From Leisingera daeponensis DSM 23529 (GTDB taxonomy: Bacteria > Pseudomonadota > Alphaproteobacteria > Rhodobacterales > Rhodobacteraceae), in NCBI RefSeq assembly GCF_000473145.1, contig NZ_KI421500.1:3001725-3065724 (forward strand): a stretch of 64,000 nt of DNA. Direction: 5' to 3'. Below are positions 17,858 through 27,911 of the stretch, piece after piece (positions within the stretch are counted from its first letter, which is position 1; each line of letters starts with the position of its first letter). The position numbers and the translations under genes are program-made. The notes under the pieces were generated by a model that saw nothing but the letters and a program-made list of their open reading frames with translations, was not told the DNA's origin and did no database searches.

Positions 17858-19080
17858 GACCGGTAATCCGCGTTGATCGAGATGTACTGGTGCGTCAGGT
17901 CGCAGGTCCAGACTGTAGCTTGGCCGCCGCCAAGGCCCAGATCCACCTTGATGGTGATCTCCTGCTTTTTCATCTCCGCCGCACCCAGCTCTTCCTTGTA
18001 GCCGGGCGAGACCCAGCCCTTTTCCGCCACCAGAACATCCCCAAAGGAAATCGACAACAGGTCGCGGTCCGCCGCGGCGCCGGACTTGCCGATCGCCATA
18101 ACCACGCGGCCCCAGTTCGGATCCTCGCCCGCGATGGCGGTTTTCACCAGCGGCGAATTGGCAATCGCTAGGCCATGCACCTTGGCATCTGCGTCCGAGG
18201 CCGCTCCGGTCACCTGGATTTCCACGAACTTGGTTGCGCCTTCCCCGTCGCGCACCACCTGATGCGACAGGTCCAGCATGACCCGCTCCAGCCCTGCCGC
18301 GAACTCTGCGTTGCCGGTGGCATCCACGCCCGAGGCGCCGGTGGCGCACAGCATCAGGCTGTCGGAGGTTGAGGTGTCGCTGTCCACGGTGATGCAGTTG
18401 AAGGTCCGGTCGCAGATCTCCGCCAGCTGCGCCTGCAGCGCCGCCTGTTCGACCTTCGCATCGGTGAAGATATAGACCAGCATCGTCGCCATGTCCGGCG
18501 CGATCATGCCGGAGCCTTTGGCAATCCCCGCAATCTTGACTGTCTTGCCAGCGATCCCGACCGTGGCGCTGGCGCCTTTGGCAAAGGTGTCGGTGGTCAT
18601 GATCGCCCTGGCGGCACCTTCCAGCGCGGTCTCGTCCAGCGCGCTGTGCAGCTCGCCGATCTTTGCGACAATGCGGTCGTGCGGCAGCGGCTCGCCGATC
18701 ACACCGGTGGACGCGGTAAAGACACGCTCCGCCGGCAGGCCCGCCGCCGCGGCAACCGCGGCGGTGATCTCTGCCACCGAAGTCTGCCCGTGACGGCCGG
18801 TAAAGGCGTTGGAATTACCAGAATTCACGAGGATTGCCGCGCCGGCATCCGCAGGGCCGCCCAATTTGGACTGGCAGTCCAGCACCGGGGCAGAGCGGGT
18901 CTTGGATCGGGTGAACACACCGGCAACAGAGGTGCCCGGATCCATCACCGCCAGCATCACATCGGTGCGGCCTTGGTATTTCACCCCAGCAGAAGCAGAG
19001 GCAAAACTTACTCCCTTGATAACCGGCAGGTCGGGAAAGCCGGCGGGGGCAAGTGGCGAGACGGGCAGGGATTTCGCCAT
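17854..19080 (-). CDS. argJ: bifunctional glutamate N-acetyltransferase/amino-acid acetyltransferase
   Basis: This 408-residue ornithine acetyltransferase transfers acetyl from N-acetylornithine to glutamate, recycling the acetyl group in arginine synthesis. The self-cleavage site A-T-M-L is present (M-I-A-P-D-M-A-T-M-L-V-Y), where Thr becomes the N-terminal nucleophile of the beta chain. An N-terminal V-F-T-R-S-K-T and the oxyanion T-G motifs are also seen. It begins two bases after the prolyl isomerase stop, with an AAGGAA ribosome-binding site inside that gene. Confidence 0.97.
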   Translation of the reverse strand: MAKSLPVSPLAPAGFPDLPVIKGVSFASASAGVKYQGRTDVMLAVMDPGTSVAGVFTRSKTRSAPVLDCQSKLGGPADAGAAILVNSGNSNAFTGRHGQTSVAEITAAVAAAAGLPAERVFTASTGVIGEPLPHDRIVAKIGELHSALDETALEGAARAIMTTDTFAKGASATVGIAGKTVKIAGIAKGSGMIAPDMATMLVYIFTDAKVEQAALQAQLAEICDRTFNCITVDSDTSTSDSLMLCATGASGVDATGNAEFAAGLERVMLDLSHQVVRDGEGATKFVEIQVTGAASDADAKVHGLAIANSPLVKTAIAGEDPNWGRVVMAIGKSGAAADRDLLSISFGDVLVAEKGWVSPGYKEELGAAEMKKQEITIKVDLGLGGGQATVWTCDLTHQYISINADYRS

Positions 19081-19082
19081 GA

Positions 19083-19934
19083 TCAGTTCCTTACCAGGCT
19101 GAGGTCTTGCAGAATGGCCGGATCCAGATCTTCGATCTCAGGCCGTTCGATCTCGGACGCTGCGGTCAGCTCGTTCACGCGCGCCTCGACCGCTTTCTGC
19201 TGCAGTTCATCCGCAAGCTGCGCCCGGACTTCGTCGAATTCAGGGGCTTCGGTCTTGCGCCGCTCATTCAGCAGGATCACGTGCCAGCCGAACTGGGTCT
19301 GCACCGGGCCGGACACTTCGCCCGAGCGCAGCTTGATCACCGCTTCTTCGAATTCCGGCACCATGCGGCCGGTGGTGAACCAGCCCAGGTCACCACCGCT
19401 GGGGCCGGAGGGGCCGGTGGAGCGTTCCTTGGCGAGGGTGGCAAAATCGGCACCGTCGTCCAGCTCCTTGATCACGTCCAGCGCGTCCTCCTCGGTTTCG
19501 ACCAGAATGTGGGCGGCGTGGAATTCATCGCCTCCGTCGCCGGAGGAATATTTCTCCTCATAGGCCGCACGCAGCGCTTCTTCGCCGCTGGCGTTGTCCA
19601 TCACCATCTCGATCACATTGGCCGCCAGCATCGCGCGCTCTTCGTTTTCAACCGACAGCTCGACATAGCGGGGCACCTCGCCATGCAGCTGCTGTTTCAG
19701 CGCGGTCTGTTGAACCAGCTGGTCAAGGATGGCGTTGAACAGCACGTCATCGGGCAGCTGCTTGTACTGCTCCGGCAGGTTTTCGCGCGCCATGATCATA
19801 TGGCCGATGGTGATCTCCTCGCCATTGACCGTGGCAACCACCGTGTTGGCATGGGGTGCGGCAACTGCCGCAAGCGGAAGCGCTGCGCAGGCCGCGACTG
19901 CTATACCGCACAGAAAAGTGAGACCTTTACGCAT
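19083..19934 (-). CDS. peptidylprolyl isomerase, PpiC/parvulin family, exported
   Basis: This 283-residue protein has a signal peptide (M-R-K-G-L-T-F-L then an Ala-rich core, cleaved near A-V-A-A), a SurA-like N-terminal helical region, and a parvulin domain at about 140-235. The domain shows H-A-A-H-I-L-V, G-G-D-L-G-W-F and F-G-W-H-V-I. It assists folding of exported proteins in the periplasm. The ATG at 19934 has an AAGG ribosome-binding site; an upstream in-frame start would add sequence with no signal peptide. It is first gene of the operon with argJ and mutT and divergent from secA, a functionally fitting neighbour. Confidence 0.9.
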   Translation of the reverse strand: MRKGLTFLCGIAVAACAALPLAAVAAPHANTVVATVNGEEITIGHMIMARENLPEQYKQLPDDVLFNAILDQLVQQTALKQQLHGEVPRYVELSVENEERAMLAANVIEMVMDNASGEEALRAAYEEKYSSGDGGDEFHAAHILVETEEDALDVIKELDDGADFATLAKERSTGPSGPSGGDLGWFTTGRMVPEFEEAVIKLRSGEVSGPVQTQFGWHVILLNERRKTEAPEFDEVRAQLADELQQKAVEARVNELTAASEIERPEIEDLDPAILQDLSLVRN

Positions 19935-20110
19935 AGAAACCTTCCTATTCCTTGGCCGCCGGGGGGCGTGCCGTTGACACTCTAAACCCTGCCGCTTACA
20001 TCGCTCTGAGGCCATTGGCAGGACCGTCTTTCCACCTTGTTTATGGGTTGCGGACACGGCGGGCAAGCCTGCCCGATGCAAAGGCCGGAGATAGGATCGC
20101 TGGAGAAAAC

Positions 20111-22810
20111 ATGCTGGGTTTCGGAACACTCGCCAAAAAGGTTTTCGGCACGCCGAACGATCGTAAGATCAAGGCGACGCGGCCGCTGATCGCACAGATC
20201 AACGCGCTGGAGGACGAGTTCGCGAAGCTCAGCGACGACGGGCTGATCGGCAAAACCGAAGAGCTGCGCAAGCGCGCCCTGGACGGCGAGAGCCTGGACG
20301 CGCTGCTGCCGGAGGCTTTTGCCAACGTGCGCGAGGCGGCCAAGCGAGCGCTGGGTCTGCGCGCCTTTGACACCCAGCTGATGGGCGGCGTGTTCCTGCA
20401 TCAGGGCAACATTTCCGAGATGAAGACCGGCGAGGGCAAAACCTTGGTTGCGACCTTCCCGGCCTATCTGAACGCGCTGACCGGCAAGGGCGTGCATGTG
20501 GTCACGGTGAACGAATACCTGGCCAAGCGCGACAGCGAATGGATGGGCAAGGTTTTTGCCCAGCTCGGCATGACCACCGGCGTGATCTGGTCCGGCCAGG
20601 CCGATGCCGAGAAGATGGCCGCATATGGCTGCGACGTCACCTATGCCACCAACAACGAACTGGGCTTCGATTACCTGCGCGACAACATGAAGCCGTCGCT
20701 GGACCAGGTGTTCCAGAAGCAGCACAACTTTGCCATCGTCGACGAGGTGGACTCGATCCTGATCGACGAGGCCCGCACTCCGCTGATCATCTCCGGCCCC
20801 GCCGAAGACCGCTCAGAGCTGTACGCGACCATCGACAAGGTGATCCCGCTGCTGTCGGAGGAGCATTATGAGGTCGACGAGAAAACACGCGGTGTGACCT
20901 TCACCGAGGACGGCAACGAGTATCTGGAGCAGACGCTGCGCCAGCATGGGCTTTTGGAAGAAGAGGCCTCGCTCTACGATCCCGAAAGCACCAGCGTCGT
21001 TCACCACGTGAACCAGGCCCTGCGCGCGCACAAGCTGTTCCAGCGGGACAAGGACTATATCGTCCGTGACGGCCAGGTTGTGCTGATCGACGAATTCACC
21101 GGCCGCATGATGCCGGGCCGCCGCCTGTCCGAAGGGCTGCACCAGGCCATCGAGGCCAAGGAAGACGTGCAGATCCAGCCGGAAAACACCACCCTGGCCT
21201 CTGTCACCTTCCAGAACTACTTCCGCCTCTACGACAAGCTGTCGGGCATGACCGGCACCGCGATGACCGAGGCCGATGAATTCCAGGAGATCTATGGTCT
21301 GGGCGTGGTCGAAGTGCCGACCAACCGCCCGATTGCCCGGGTGGACGAGGACGATCAGGTCTACCGCACCGCCCGCGAAAAATACGAGGCGATGATCAAG
21401 GAAGCCAAGAAGGCGCACGAGAAGGGCCAGCCGGTCCTCCTGGGCACCACCTCGATCGAGAAATCCGAATTGCTGAGCCAGTTGCTGGAGAAGGAAGGCA
21501 TCCCGCACAACGTGCTGAACGCCCGCCACCATGAGCAGGAAGCGCAGATCGTCGCCGATGCCGGCCGCTATGGCGCGGTGACCATCGCCACGAACATGGC
21601 CGGCCGCGGCACCGACATCCAATTGGGCGGCAACGTCGAATTGAAGGTGCTGGAGGCGCTGGCGGCAAACCCCGAGGCCGACCCGGCAGAGCTGCGCGCC
21701 GCCGAGGAAGCCAAGCACGCCGAGGAAAAGCAGAAAGTGCTGGATGCTGGCGGGCTGTTCGTGATGGCGTCCGAACGCCACGAAAGCCGGCGCATCGACA
21801 ACCAGCTGCGCGGCCGTTCGGGCCGTCAGGGCGACCCGGGCCGCACCCGCTTCTACCTCAGCCTCGAAGACGACCTGATGCGGATCTTCGGCTCCGAACG
21901 GCTGGACAAGCTGCTGTCCTCGCTGGGCATGAAGGAAGGCGAGGCGATCATTCACCCTTGGGTGAACAAGTCGCTGGAACGCGCCCAGGCCAAGGTCGAG
22001 GGCCGCAACTTCGACATGCGCAAGAACGTGCTGAAGTTCGACGACGTGATGAACGACCAGCGCAAGGTGATCTTCAGCCAGCGCCGCGAGATCATGGCCG
22101 CAGAAGACCTGTCCGAAATCGTCGACGACATGCGCCACGAGGTAATCGACGACCTGCTCGACACCCACATGCCGCCCAAGACCTATGCCGACCAGTGGGA
22201 CACCGCGGGCCTGCAGGAGCAGGTGCGCGAGATGCTGGGCATTGAGGTGCCGGTGGCGGCATGGGCCGCCGAGGAAGGCGTCGATGACGAGCAAATCCGC
22301 GAGCGCCTGGTGGAGGCCTCCGACAAGCTTATGGCTGAAAAGGCCGCGGCCTTTGGTCCGGAGAACATGCGCAACATTGAAAAGCAGGTTCTGCTGCAGA
22401 CCATCGACAAGAAATGGCGCGAGCACCTGCTGACGCTGGAGCATCTGCGCTCGGTTGTCGGGTTCCGCGGCTACGCGCAGCGCGATCCGCTCAATGAGTA
22501 CAAGAACGAGAGCTTCCAGCTGTTTGAAAGCATGCTCGACAGTCTGCGTGAGGAAGTGTCCCAGCAGCTGAGCCGGGTGCGCCCGATGACCGAGGAAGAG
22601 CAGCAGCAGATTCTGATGGAAATGGCAGCCCGCCAGGCTGCGATGCAGAAGATGGCGGCCGCGCCTGCCCCTGCTGAAGCTGCAGCAGAAGAACCCGCAC
22701 CGGGCTTTGTTGAGGATGACCCCTCCACTTGGGGCAACCCTTCGCGCAACGACAAATGCCCCTGCGGTTCCGGCAAAAAGTTCAAGCATTGCCACGGCAG
22801 CCTCGCCTGA
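20111..22810 (+). CDS. secA: protein translocase subunit SecA
   Basis: This 899-residue ATPase drives Sec-dependent export. Walker A (M-K-T-G-E-G-K-T) is at 104-111. The DEAD-type motif follows ([17 protein letters not shown]), and motif VI appears as [17 protein letters not shown]. The C-terminal zinc-binding tail C-x-C-x8-C-H is at 883-895, used for SecB and phospholipid contact. The start at 20111 follows GGAG; the frame is open upstream to 19952 but that part resembles no SecA N-terminus. Confidence 0.98.
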   Translation: MLGFGTLAKKVFGTPNDRKIKATRPLIAQINALEDEFAKLSDDGLIGKTEELRKRALDGESLDALLPEAFANVREAAKRALGLRAFDTQLMGGVFLHQGNISEMKTGEGKTLVATFPAYLNALTGKGVHVVTVNEYLAKRDSEWMGKVFAQLGMTTGVIWSGQADAEKMAAYGCDVTYATNNELGFDYLRDNMKPSLDQVFQKQHNFAIVDEVDSILIDEARTPLIISGPAEDRSELYATIDKVIPLLSEEHYEVDEKTRGVTFTEDGNEYLEQTLRQHGLLEEEASLYDPESTSVVHHVNQALRAHKLFQRDKDYIVRDGQVVLIDEFTGRMMPGRRLSEGLHQAIEAKEDVQIQPENTTLASVTFQNYFRLYDKLSGMTGTAMTEADEFQEIYGLGVVEVPTNRPIARVDEDDQVYRTAREKYEAMIKEAKKAHEKGQPVLLGTTSIEKSELLSQLLEKEGIPHNVLNARHHEQEAQIVADAGRYGAVTIATNMAGRGTDIQLGGNVELKVLEALAANPEADPAELRAAEEAKHAEEKQKVLDAGGLFVMASERHESRRIDNQLRGRSGRQGDPGRTRFYLSLEDDLMRIFGSERLDKLLSSLGMKEGEAIIHPWVNKSLERAQAKVEGRNFDMRKNVLKFDDVMNDQRKVIFSQRREIMAAEDLSEIVDDMRHEVIDDLLDTHMPPKTYADQWDTAGLQEQVREMLGIEVPVAAWAAEEGVDDEQIRERLVEASDKLMAEKAAAFGPENMRNIEKQVLLQTIDKKWREHLLTLEHLRSVVGFRGYAQRDPLNEYKNESFQLFESMLDSLREEVSQQLSRVRPMTEEEQQQILMEMAARQAAMQKMAAAPAPAEAAAEEPAPGFVEDDPSTWGNPSRNDKCPCGSGKKFKHCHGSLA

Positions 22811-23152
22811 CCGCAGGAACACTCAGGGCCCGGCCAATACTCCGGGACCTGCTGCCGGCCGCGGAAGGGGCGTACTCCCGCCCGTCGCCGGTCTTTGATC
22901 AAGACCGCTCCCGTTGGGCGTGGCGCTGCGCATCGCGCAGCGCCACGCCCAAGGCTGCCAGGGAGTCTCTGGCGCAGCCAGGGCGCCCGCAGGCGCGGGA
23001 GCTCCCCGCTTGCGCTTCCGCGTTGTTGTTTCCGCCTCTGAAACAATGATGGCAAAGCTGCCGCATTTGCCGGAATCTCTCCCGGTTAAGGCCACAAACC
23101 GGCCGGCATTTTCAGCCATGCTTGCGTTGACAGACAGGTTCAGGAGGATCCC
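22811..23152. other. non-coding region rich in inverted repeats after secA
   Basis: This 342-base gap has no supported gene. It holds the 39-base hairpin at 22914-22952, a GGCTGCCAGG...CTGGCGCAGCC hairpin at about 22954-22980, and a 7-bp stem TTGTTTC/GAAACAA at 23026-23046. None has a run of T characteristic of a terminator. An AGGAGG ribosome-binding site for the next gene ends the region. Confidence 0.6.
22914..22952. repeat. long perfect hairpin (18-bp stem, 3-base loop)
   Basis: TTGGGCGTGGCGCTGCGC pairs exactly with GCGCAGCGCCACGCCCAA around ATC. It is stronger than any terminator stem in the window but lacks a T tract. It looks like a repetitive extragenic palindrome or an RNA stability element. 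Confidence 0.8.
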
Positions 23153-24055
23153 ATGCTGAGCAAACAGGTGGTGCTGACAAGTGCAATGACACTGGCGTGC
23201 GCCTTGGGCATCGGGTTCTTCATGCAGACATCGAGCCCCCGTTGGGCGGGGGAGACGGCTGCCGCAGCGGACCCGCAGCTGCCGCCCGAACCCGGGCCGG
23301 CTGAACTCGCAATCGAGAATATCACCCTGACTTCCCGCCGGGCTGAACCGGCCCCTTCCGACGCGCAGCCGCAATCCGCGCCTCTGGCTCAGCCCGGCTC
23401 CTGCGGTGTGACAGCGGCTGCTGAGGCTGGCCCCATGGCGATGGTTAACCTCACTGTTTCCGCGCCCTGCCAAGGCGGCGGGCGCCTCACCGTGCATCAC
23501 AGCGGCATGACCTTCACCGCCGCTCTGGACCTGTCCGGAAACTTTGCGGCGCAGGTTCCTGCTTTGACGCGGACCGCGGTCTACATTGCGGAGACCGCAA
23601 GCGGCGGCGCGGTTGCGGTTGCCGAAGCAGCGGACGCCGGGACCGTGGAGCGCGTGATCCTGCAATGGAGCGGCAGCAGCGGCCTCGAAATTCACGCCCG
23701 GGAGTTCGGCGCGGAGTATGGCAGCACCGGCCATGTCTGGCACGGGGCAGCGCCCGGCGCGGCTGCCGGGCAGGTGATCCGGCTTGGTGATGCCCGCCTT
23801 CTGGCGCCGCGGATCGCCGAGATCTATAGCGTCCCGTCCAGCCAGCCAGGCCGCTCAGGCACGGTCTCCGTGACCGCCGAAGCGGAGGTGACCGGCCAGA
23901 ACTGCGGCCGCGATATTTCGGCCCAGGCGCTGCAGCTGAGCGGCGGACGGCTCAGCAGCCGGGATCTGGCGATTGCAATGCCTGATTGCGATGCTCAGGG
24001 CAGTTTTCTGGTGTTGAATAATCTGGTGGAAGACCTGAAAATCGCCTCTAACTGA
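23153..24055 (+). CDS. conserved exported protein of unknown function
   Basis: This is a 300-residue protein. It has an N-terminal hydrophobic segment (residues 7-25) that may anchor it, a Pro/Ala-rich linker to about residue 85, then a region with two cysteines (C84 and C104, S-A-P-C-Q-G-G-G) and a pattern of beta-strands. A second cysteine pair lies near the C-terminus. The start has AGGAGG at ideal distance. I do not recognise the family; it is probably periplasmic. It is 24 bases upstream of the PstS-OmpA gene and probably co-transcribed with it. Confidence 0.7.
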   Translation: MLSKQVVLTSAMTLACALGIGFFMQTSSPRWAGETAAAADPQLPPEPGPAELAIENITLTSRRAEPAPSDAQPQSAPLAQPGSCGVTAAAEAGPMAMVNLTVSAPCQGGGRLTVHHSGMTFTAALDLSGNFAAQVPALTRTAVYIAETASGGAVAVAEAADAGTVERVILQWSGSSGLEIHAREFGAEYGSTGHVWHGAAPGAAAGQVIRLGDARLLAPRIAEIYSVPSSQPGRSGTVSVTAEAEVTGQNCGRDISAQALQLSGGRLSSRDLAIAMPDCDAQGSFLVLNNLVEDLKIASN

Positions 24056-24079
24056 TTTGCGGTAACTTCAGGTATTCAT

Positions 24080-25633
24080 ATGACCTTCTTGCGTGCGGCC
24101 GTCTGCGCCGCACTTTTTCTGGCGGCTTTCGCGCGCGCGCTTGCGGCCGAGGATGTCACCCTCTCTTCGCCCGACGGCGCGGTTGAGATCACCGGCACGC
24201 TGCTGGGCTTCGACGGCGAGTTTTACCGGGTGCAGACCCAGTTCGGCGAGCTGACCGTTGATGGTTCCGGCGTGACCTGCGAGGGGCCGGGCTGTCCCAG
24301 CCTGTCCGGATTTGTGGCGGAGGTAACCCTGGCAGGGTCTTCCACCATGTCCGAGGTGCTGCTGCCGGCGCTCATCGAGGGGTTCGCGCTGCGCAACGGC
24401 TATCAGACCCGCCGCGAACCCCTGCCGGGGGGGAACTTCAGCCATGTTCTGCTGCGCGGTCAGCAGCCGGCTGCCCGCTTCACTTTCACGGCCAGCAATA
24501 CCGATGCCGGGTTTGCGGCGCTGATCGCGGATGAGGCCGATGTGGCGATGGCACTGCGCGAGATCCGCCCGCTGGAGCAAAAAGCGGCCCGCGCCGCGCA
24601 GCTGGGGGACTTGACCGCACCCGGCCGCAGCCGCGTGCTGGCGCTGGACGCCTTCGTGCCGGTGGTGGCGCCCGGCAACCCGGTGCGGGAGATTTCCTTG
24701 CCGCAACTGGCGCAGGTTCTGTCCGGCCGGATTGCCAACTGGCAGGAGCTTGGCGGCCCTGACGCGCCGATTTCCCTGCATATGCCAGTGTCCGGCTCCG
24801 GGCTGGCGCAGGCGGTGGAGGATAAGCTGATGGCGCCCTTTGGCGCCGGGTTCGCGCCGCAGATCCGGCGTCACGACCGCAGCAGCACATTGGTGCGCCA
24901 GGTTCTGGTCGACCCGTTTTCGATTGGCATCGCCAGCTATGCAGAGAAGGGCGCGGCGCGGATGCTGACGCTGACGGGGCCGTGCGGGTTTTCCTTGCAG
25001 GCCAGCCGCTGGGCGGTGAAGACCGAGGATTATCCGTTGACGGTGCCGATGTTCCTGTATCTGCCGGCCCGCCGCCTGCCTAAGGTGGCGCGGGATTTCC
25101 TGACCTACGTCCGCGGGCCGGCGGCGCAGGCAGTGATCCGCCGGGCGGGATTCGTGGACCAAGCGCCGGAGCTGATCCCGGTGAGCCGCCAGGGGAGCCG
25201 CTTTGCCAATGCAATCCTGGCCGCTGAGGGTGAGGCCGGGCTGGGAGAGCTGCAGCGGCTGGTCACGGTGCTGGGCGGGATGAGGCGGCTGACGGCCTCC
25301 TTCCGGTTCGAGCCCGGATCAGCCCGCCCGGATGCACAGTCCCGCAGCAATATTGAGCAGCTGGCCCGGGCGCTGGAAGCCGGGGAGTTTGATGCCAAGG
25401 AGATTGTTTTTGCGGGTTTTTCCGACGGCGTCGGCCCTGCGGAGGGCAACCGGCAGATCGCGCTGAAACGCGCGGGCGCAGTGCGTGACGCCGTGGTGAA
25501 GGCCGCCGATACCGCCGATATCAGCCGGGTTCAGATCCGCACCGAGGGCTTTGGCGAGGCGCTGCCGATGGCCTGTGATGACAGCGCCTGGGGCCGCCAG
25601 ATCAACCGCCGGGTCGAGATCTGGGTGCGCTAG
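24080..25633 (+). CDS. PstS-like phosphate-binding domain fused to OmpA C-terminal domain
   Basis: This is a 517-residue protein. A signal peptide (1-22) precedes a short domain with C-E-G-P-G-C, then a PstS-type solute-binding domain (about 85-365). The latter begins A-G-S-S-T-M and includes D-A-F-V-P-V-V-A-P-G-N-P-V and I-A-N-W-Q-E-L-G-G. An OmpA/MotB peptidoglycan-binding domain (about 395-517) follows, with F-E-P-G-S-A-R-P, G-F-S-D-G-V-G and N-R-R-V-E-I-W-V-R. A soluble ligand-binding domain joined to a cell-wall anchor is unlike transport PstS, and no pst permease genes are nearby. It may trap or sense phosphate at the cell wall (inference). Confidence 0.85.
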   Translation: MTFLRAAVCAALFLAAFARALAAEDVTLSSPDGAVEITGTLLGFDGEFYRVQTQFGELTVDGSGVTCEGPGCPSLSGFVAEVTLAGSSTMSEVLLPALIEGFALRNGYQTRREPLPGGNFSHVLLRGQQPAARFTFTASNTDAGFAALIADEADVAMALREIRPLEQKAARAAQLGDLTAPGRSRVLALDAFVPVVAPGNPVREISLPQLAQVLSGRIANWQELGGPDAPISLHMPVSGSGLAQAVEDKLMAPFGAGFAPQIRRHDRSSTLVRQVLVDPFSIGIASYAEKGAARMLTLTGPCGFSLQASRWAVKTEDYPLTVPMFLYLPARRLPKVARDFLTYVRGPAAQAVIRRAGFVDQAPELIPVSRQGSRFANAILAAEGEAGLGELQRLVTVLGGMRRLTASFRFEPGSARPDAQSRSNIEQLARALEAGEFDAKEIVFAGFSDGVGPAEGNRQIALKRAGAVRDAVVKAADTADISRVQIRTEGFGEALPMACDDSAWGRQINRRVEIWVR

Positions 25634-25676
25634 GAACGGCACGCCGGGCGCCGCGCTGGCGCGCGGTGCGGCAGCG

Positions 25677-26441
25677 CTAGAGAAGCCCCTGGGCGCGGAA
25701 GCTGAGTTCAGTGGATTTGCCGATGATCAGGTGGTCGTGCAAGGTGATGCCAAGAGCGGTGAGAGCGGCCAGGATCTGGTCCGTCATGCCGATGTCACTG
25801 TCCGAGGGCGTGGGGTCTCCAGAAGGATGATTATGAACTAAAATCAAGGCGCTGGCGTTCAATTCAAGGGCGCGTTTGGCGACCTCCCGCGGGTAGACGG
25901 GAACGTGATCGACGGTGCCGCGGGCCTGTTCCTCGTCAGCGATCAGCACGTTCTTGCGGTCCAGGAACAGGATGCGGAATTGCTCGGTCTCGCGGTGGGC
26001 CATGGTGGTGTGGCAATAGTCCAGCAGCGCGTCCCAGCTGGATATCACCTGCCGCTGCATCACCCGGGCGCGGGCCATCCGGTGGGCTGCGGCCTCCAGC
26101 ACTTTGAAGTCGGTGATGACGGCATCGCCGATGCCTTTGACACTCGCCAGACGTTCCGGCGAGGCAGTTACCACGCGGTTGAAATCCCCGAAAGTTTCAA
26201 GCAGCTGCCGTGCCAGAGGTTTGACGTCCCGGCGCGGGATGGAACGGAACAGGAGCAGCTCCAGCAGTTCGTAATCCGGCATTGCCGAGGCGCCGCCCTG
26301 CATGAAGCGCTCGCGCAGGCGGGCGCGGTGGTCCTTGATGTAGGAGGGCAGGCGGCTCGATTGCGCGGGCACAACCGGGGTCTCCTCGCTGCCGGGGAAC
26401 AGCGGCAGGGAGACGTCCTCAAATGCGGGATCCTGTGCCAT
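25677..26441 (-). CDS. radC: RadC family JAMM/MPN protein
   Basis: This 254-residue protein has a helix-hairpin-helix region around residues 85-110 (L-A-S-V-K-G-I-G-D-A) and a C-terminal MPN/JAB metal site: E-x-n-H-x-H-x10-D as V-H-N-H-P-S-G-D-P-T-P-S-D-S-D. RadC proteins were linked to DNA repair, but the enzymatic role remains unsettled. It is convergent with the PstS-OmpA gene. Confidence 0.93.
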   Translation of the reverse strand: MAQDPAFEDVSLPLFPGSEETPVVPAQSSRLPSYIKDHRARLRERFMQGGASAMPDYELLELLLFRSIPRRDVKPLARQLLETFGDFNRVVTASPERLASVKGIGDAVITDFKVLEAAAHRMARARVMQRQVISSWDALLDYCHTTMAHRETEQFRILFLDRKNVLIADEEQARGTVDHVPVYPREVAKRALELNASALILVHNHPSGDPTPSDSDIGMTDQILAALTALGITLHDHLIIGKSTELSFRAQGLL

Positions 26442-26611
26442 GCTGCCATGGTGCCGCCATCATGGTTGAGGAAGTGTTAACATCCGCTTCGATATGCGGC
26501 GGCAAAACGGGGGTGACAGGCGTGCACTCCCTGTACACCCCCTGTGCACCGCCGAGGTGCGGCGTGCCTGTACTCTGCCGCGGCCGGCCGGCAAGAGGTT
26601 TGGGCCGGAGC

Positions 26612-26645
26612 GCAAAAGAAAAAGCGCCCCCGCAGGGGCGCTTTC
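26612..26645 (-). terminator. terminator of dnaKJ, minus strand
   Basis: A 10-bp stem AAAGCGCCCC/GGGGCGCTTT with a 4-base loop is followed on the minus strand by TTCTTTT. It lies about 30 bases past the dnaJ stop. Confidence 0.88.
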
Positions 26646-26676
26646 ATCCGCGGCTCGGCTGGGCAAAGCCCCGGCC

Positions 26677-27834
26677 TCAGCCTTTCATGCCGTCCCAAAA
26701 GCTCTTCACCGAAGAGAAGAAGCTGCGGGATTCCGGGTTGGTGTTCTCCGCGGAGATATCCTCGAACTCGCGCAGAAGCTCCTTCTGGCGCGTGGTGAGG
26801 TTCATCGGGGTTTCCACCGCCAGTTCGATGAACATATCGCCGGTTGCCCCGCCGCGCAGGGCCGGCATGCCCTTGCCGCGCAGGCGCATCTGGCGGCCCG
26901 ACTGGCTGCCCTCGGGGATCTGCACCCGGCCGCGGCCGCCGTCGATGGTCGGCACCTCGATGGAGCCGCCAAGTGCTGCCTTGGCCATGCTGACCGGCAC
27001 CCGGCAATAGAGGTTGTTGCCGTCACGCTCGAACAGCTTGTGCGCCGAGACCTCGACAAAGATGTAGAGGTCGCCCGGAGGGCCGCCGCGCAGGCCGGCT
27101 TCGCCTTCGCCTGCCAGGCGGATGCGGGTGCCGGTTTCAACGCCTGCCGGAATGTTCACCGACAGCGAGCGGTCCTTTTCCACCCGGCCGTGGCCATGGC
27201 AGGATTTGCATGGGTTCTTGATGATCTGGCCCAGGCCCGAGCAGGTTGGGCAGGTGCGTTCGACGGTGAAGAAGCCCTGCTGCGCGCGGACCTTGCCCAT
27301 GCCGGAGCAGGTCGGGCAGTTGGTCGGCTCGACCCCGCCTTCGGCGCCGGTGCCCTCGCAAGAGGAGCAGGCCACCGACGTCGGCACCTTGATGGTCTTG
27401 TGCAGGCCTGAAAAGGCCTCTTCGAGCGAGACCCGCAGGTTATACCGCAAGTCGGCACCGCGGGCGGCCCGCTGCCGTCCGCCGCCGCCGCGCTGGCCGC
27501 CCATGAAGTCGCCGAACAGATCGTCGAACACATCCGAGAAGGCGGAGGAGAAATCTCCGCCGCCAAAGCCCTGCCCATGACCGCCGCGCTGGCCGCCGCC
27601 CATGCCGTTTTCAAAGGCGGCATGGCCAAAGCGGTCGTAGGCTGCCTTTTTATCAGCGTCCTTCAGAACGTCGTAGGCCTCATTGGCCTCTTTGAACTGC
27701 GCCTCAGCGTCCGGATTGTCCTTGTTCCGGTCGGGATGCAGCTCCTTGGCCTTCTTGCGAAAGCCTTTTTTGATTTCGTCTGCGGTGGCGCCTTTGGCCA
27801 CCCCGAGAACGTCGTAATAGTCGCGTTTTGACAT
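26677..27834 (-). CDS. dnaJ: chaperone protein DnaJ
   Basis: This 385-residue Hsp40 has a J domain with the H-P-D motif at 33-35 (E-L-H-P-D-R-N-K) that stimulates the DnaK ATPase. A Gly/Phe-rich linker (about 77-115, including F-G-G-G-D-F), a zinc-binding region with four C-x2-C-x-G-x-G repeats ([32 protein letters not shown]), and the substrate-binding C-terminal domains follow. It lies downstream of dnaK across 77 bases that contain a hairpin. Confidence 0.98.
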   Translation of the reverse strand: MSKRDYYDVLGVAKGATADEIKKGFRKKAKELHPDRNKDNPDAEAQFKEANEAYDVLKDADKKAAYDRFGHAAFENGMGGGQRGGHGQGFGGGDFSSAFSDVFDDLFGDFMGGQRGGGGRQRAARGADLRYNLRVSLEEAFSGLHKTIKVPTSVACSSCEGTGAEGGVEPTNCPTCSGMGKVRAQQGFFTVERTCPTCSGLGQIIKNPCKSCHGHGRVEKDRSLSVNIPAGVETGTRIRLAGEGEAGLRGGPPGDLYIFVEVSAHKLFERDGNNLYCRVPVSMAKAALGGSIEVPTIDGGRGRVQIPEGSQSGRQMRLRGKGMPALRGGATGDMFIELAVETPMNLTTRQKELLREFEDISAENTNPESRSFFSSVKSFWDGMKG

Positions 27835-27862
27835 CGGTTACCCCATCTGCCTCAACGAAAAT

Positions 27863-27889
27863 GGGCCGGTCCGGGGTACGGACCGGCCC
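27863..27889 (-). terminator. dnaK-dnaJ intergenic hairpin (partial terminator or processing site)
   Basis: A perfect 11-bp stem GGGCCGGTCCG/CGGACCGGCCC with a 5-base loop is followed on the minus strand by ATTTTCG. In many bacteria such a hairpin lowers dnaJ relative to dnaK by termination or mRNA processing; that is inferred here from position. Confidence 0.65.
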
Positions 27890-27911
27890 GCTTTGGCCTG
27901 CGTGTCAGGCG

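Noticed and set aside
20813..22822. 669-codon minus-strand open frame
   Set aside because: It is antisense to secA, an effect of high GC at third codon positions.
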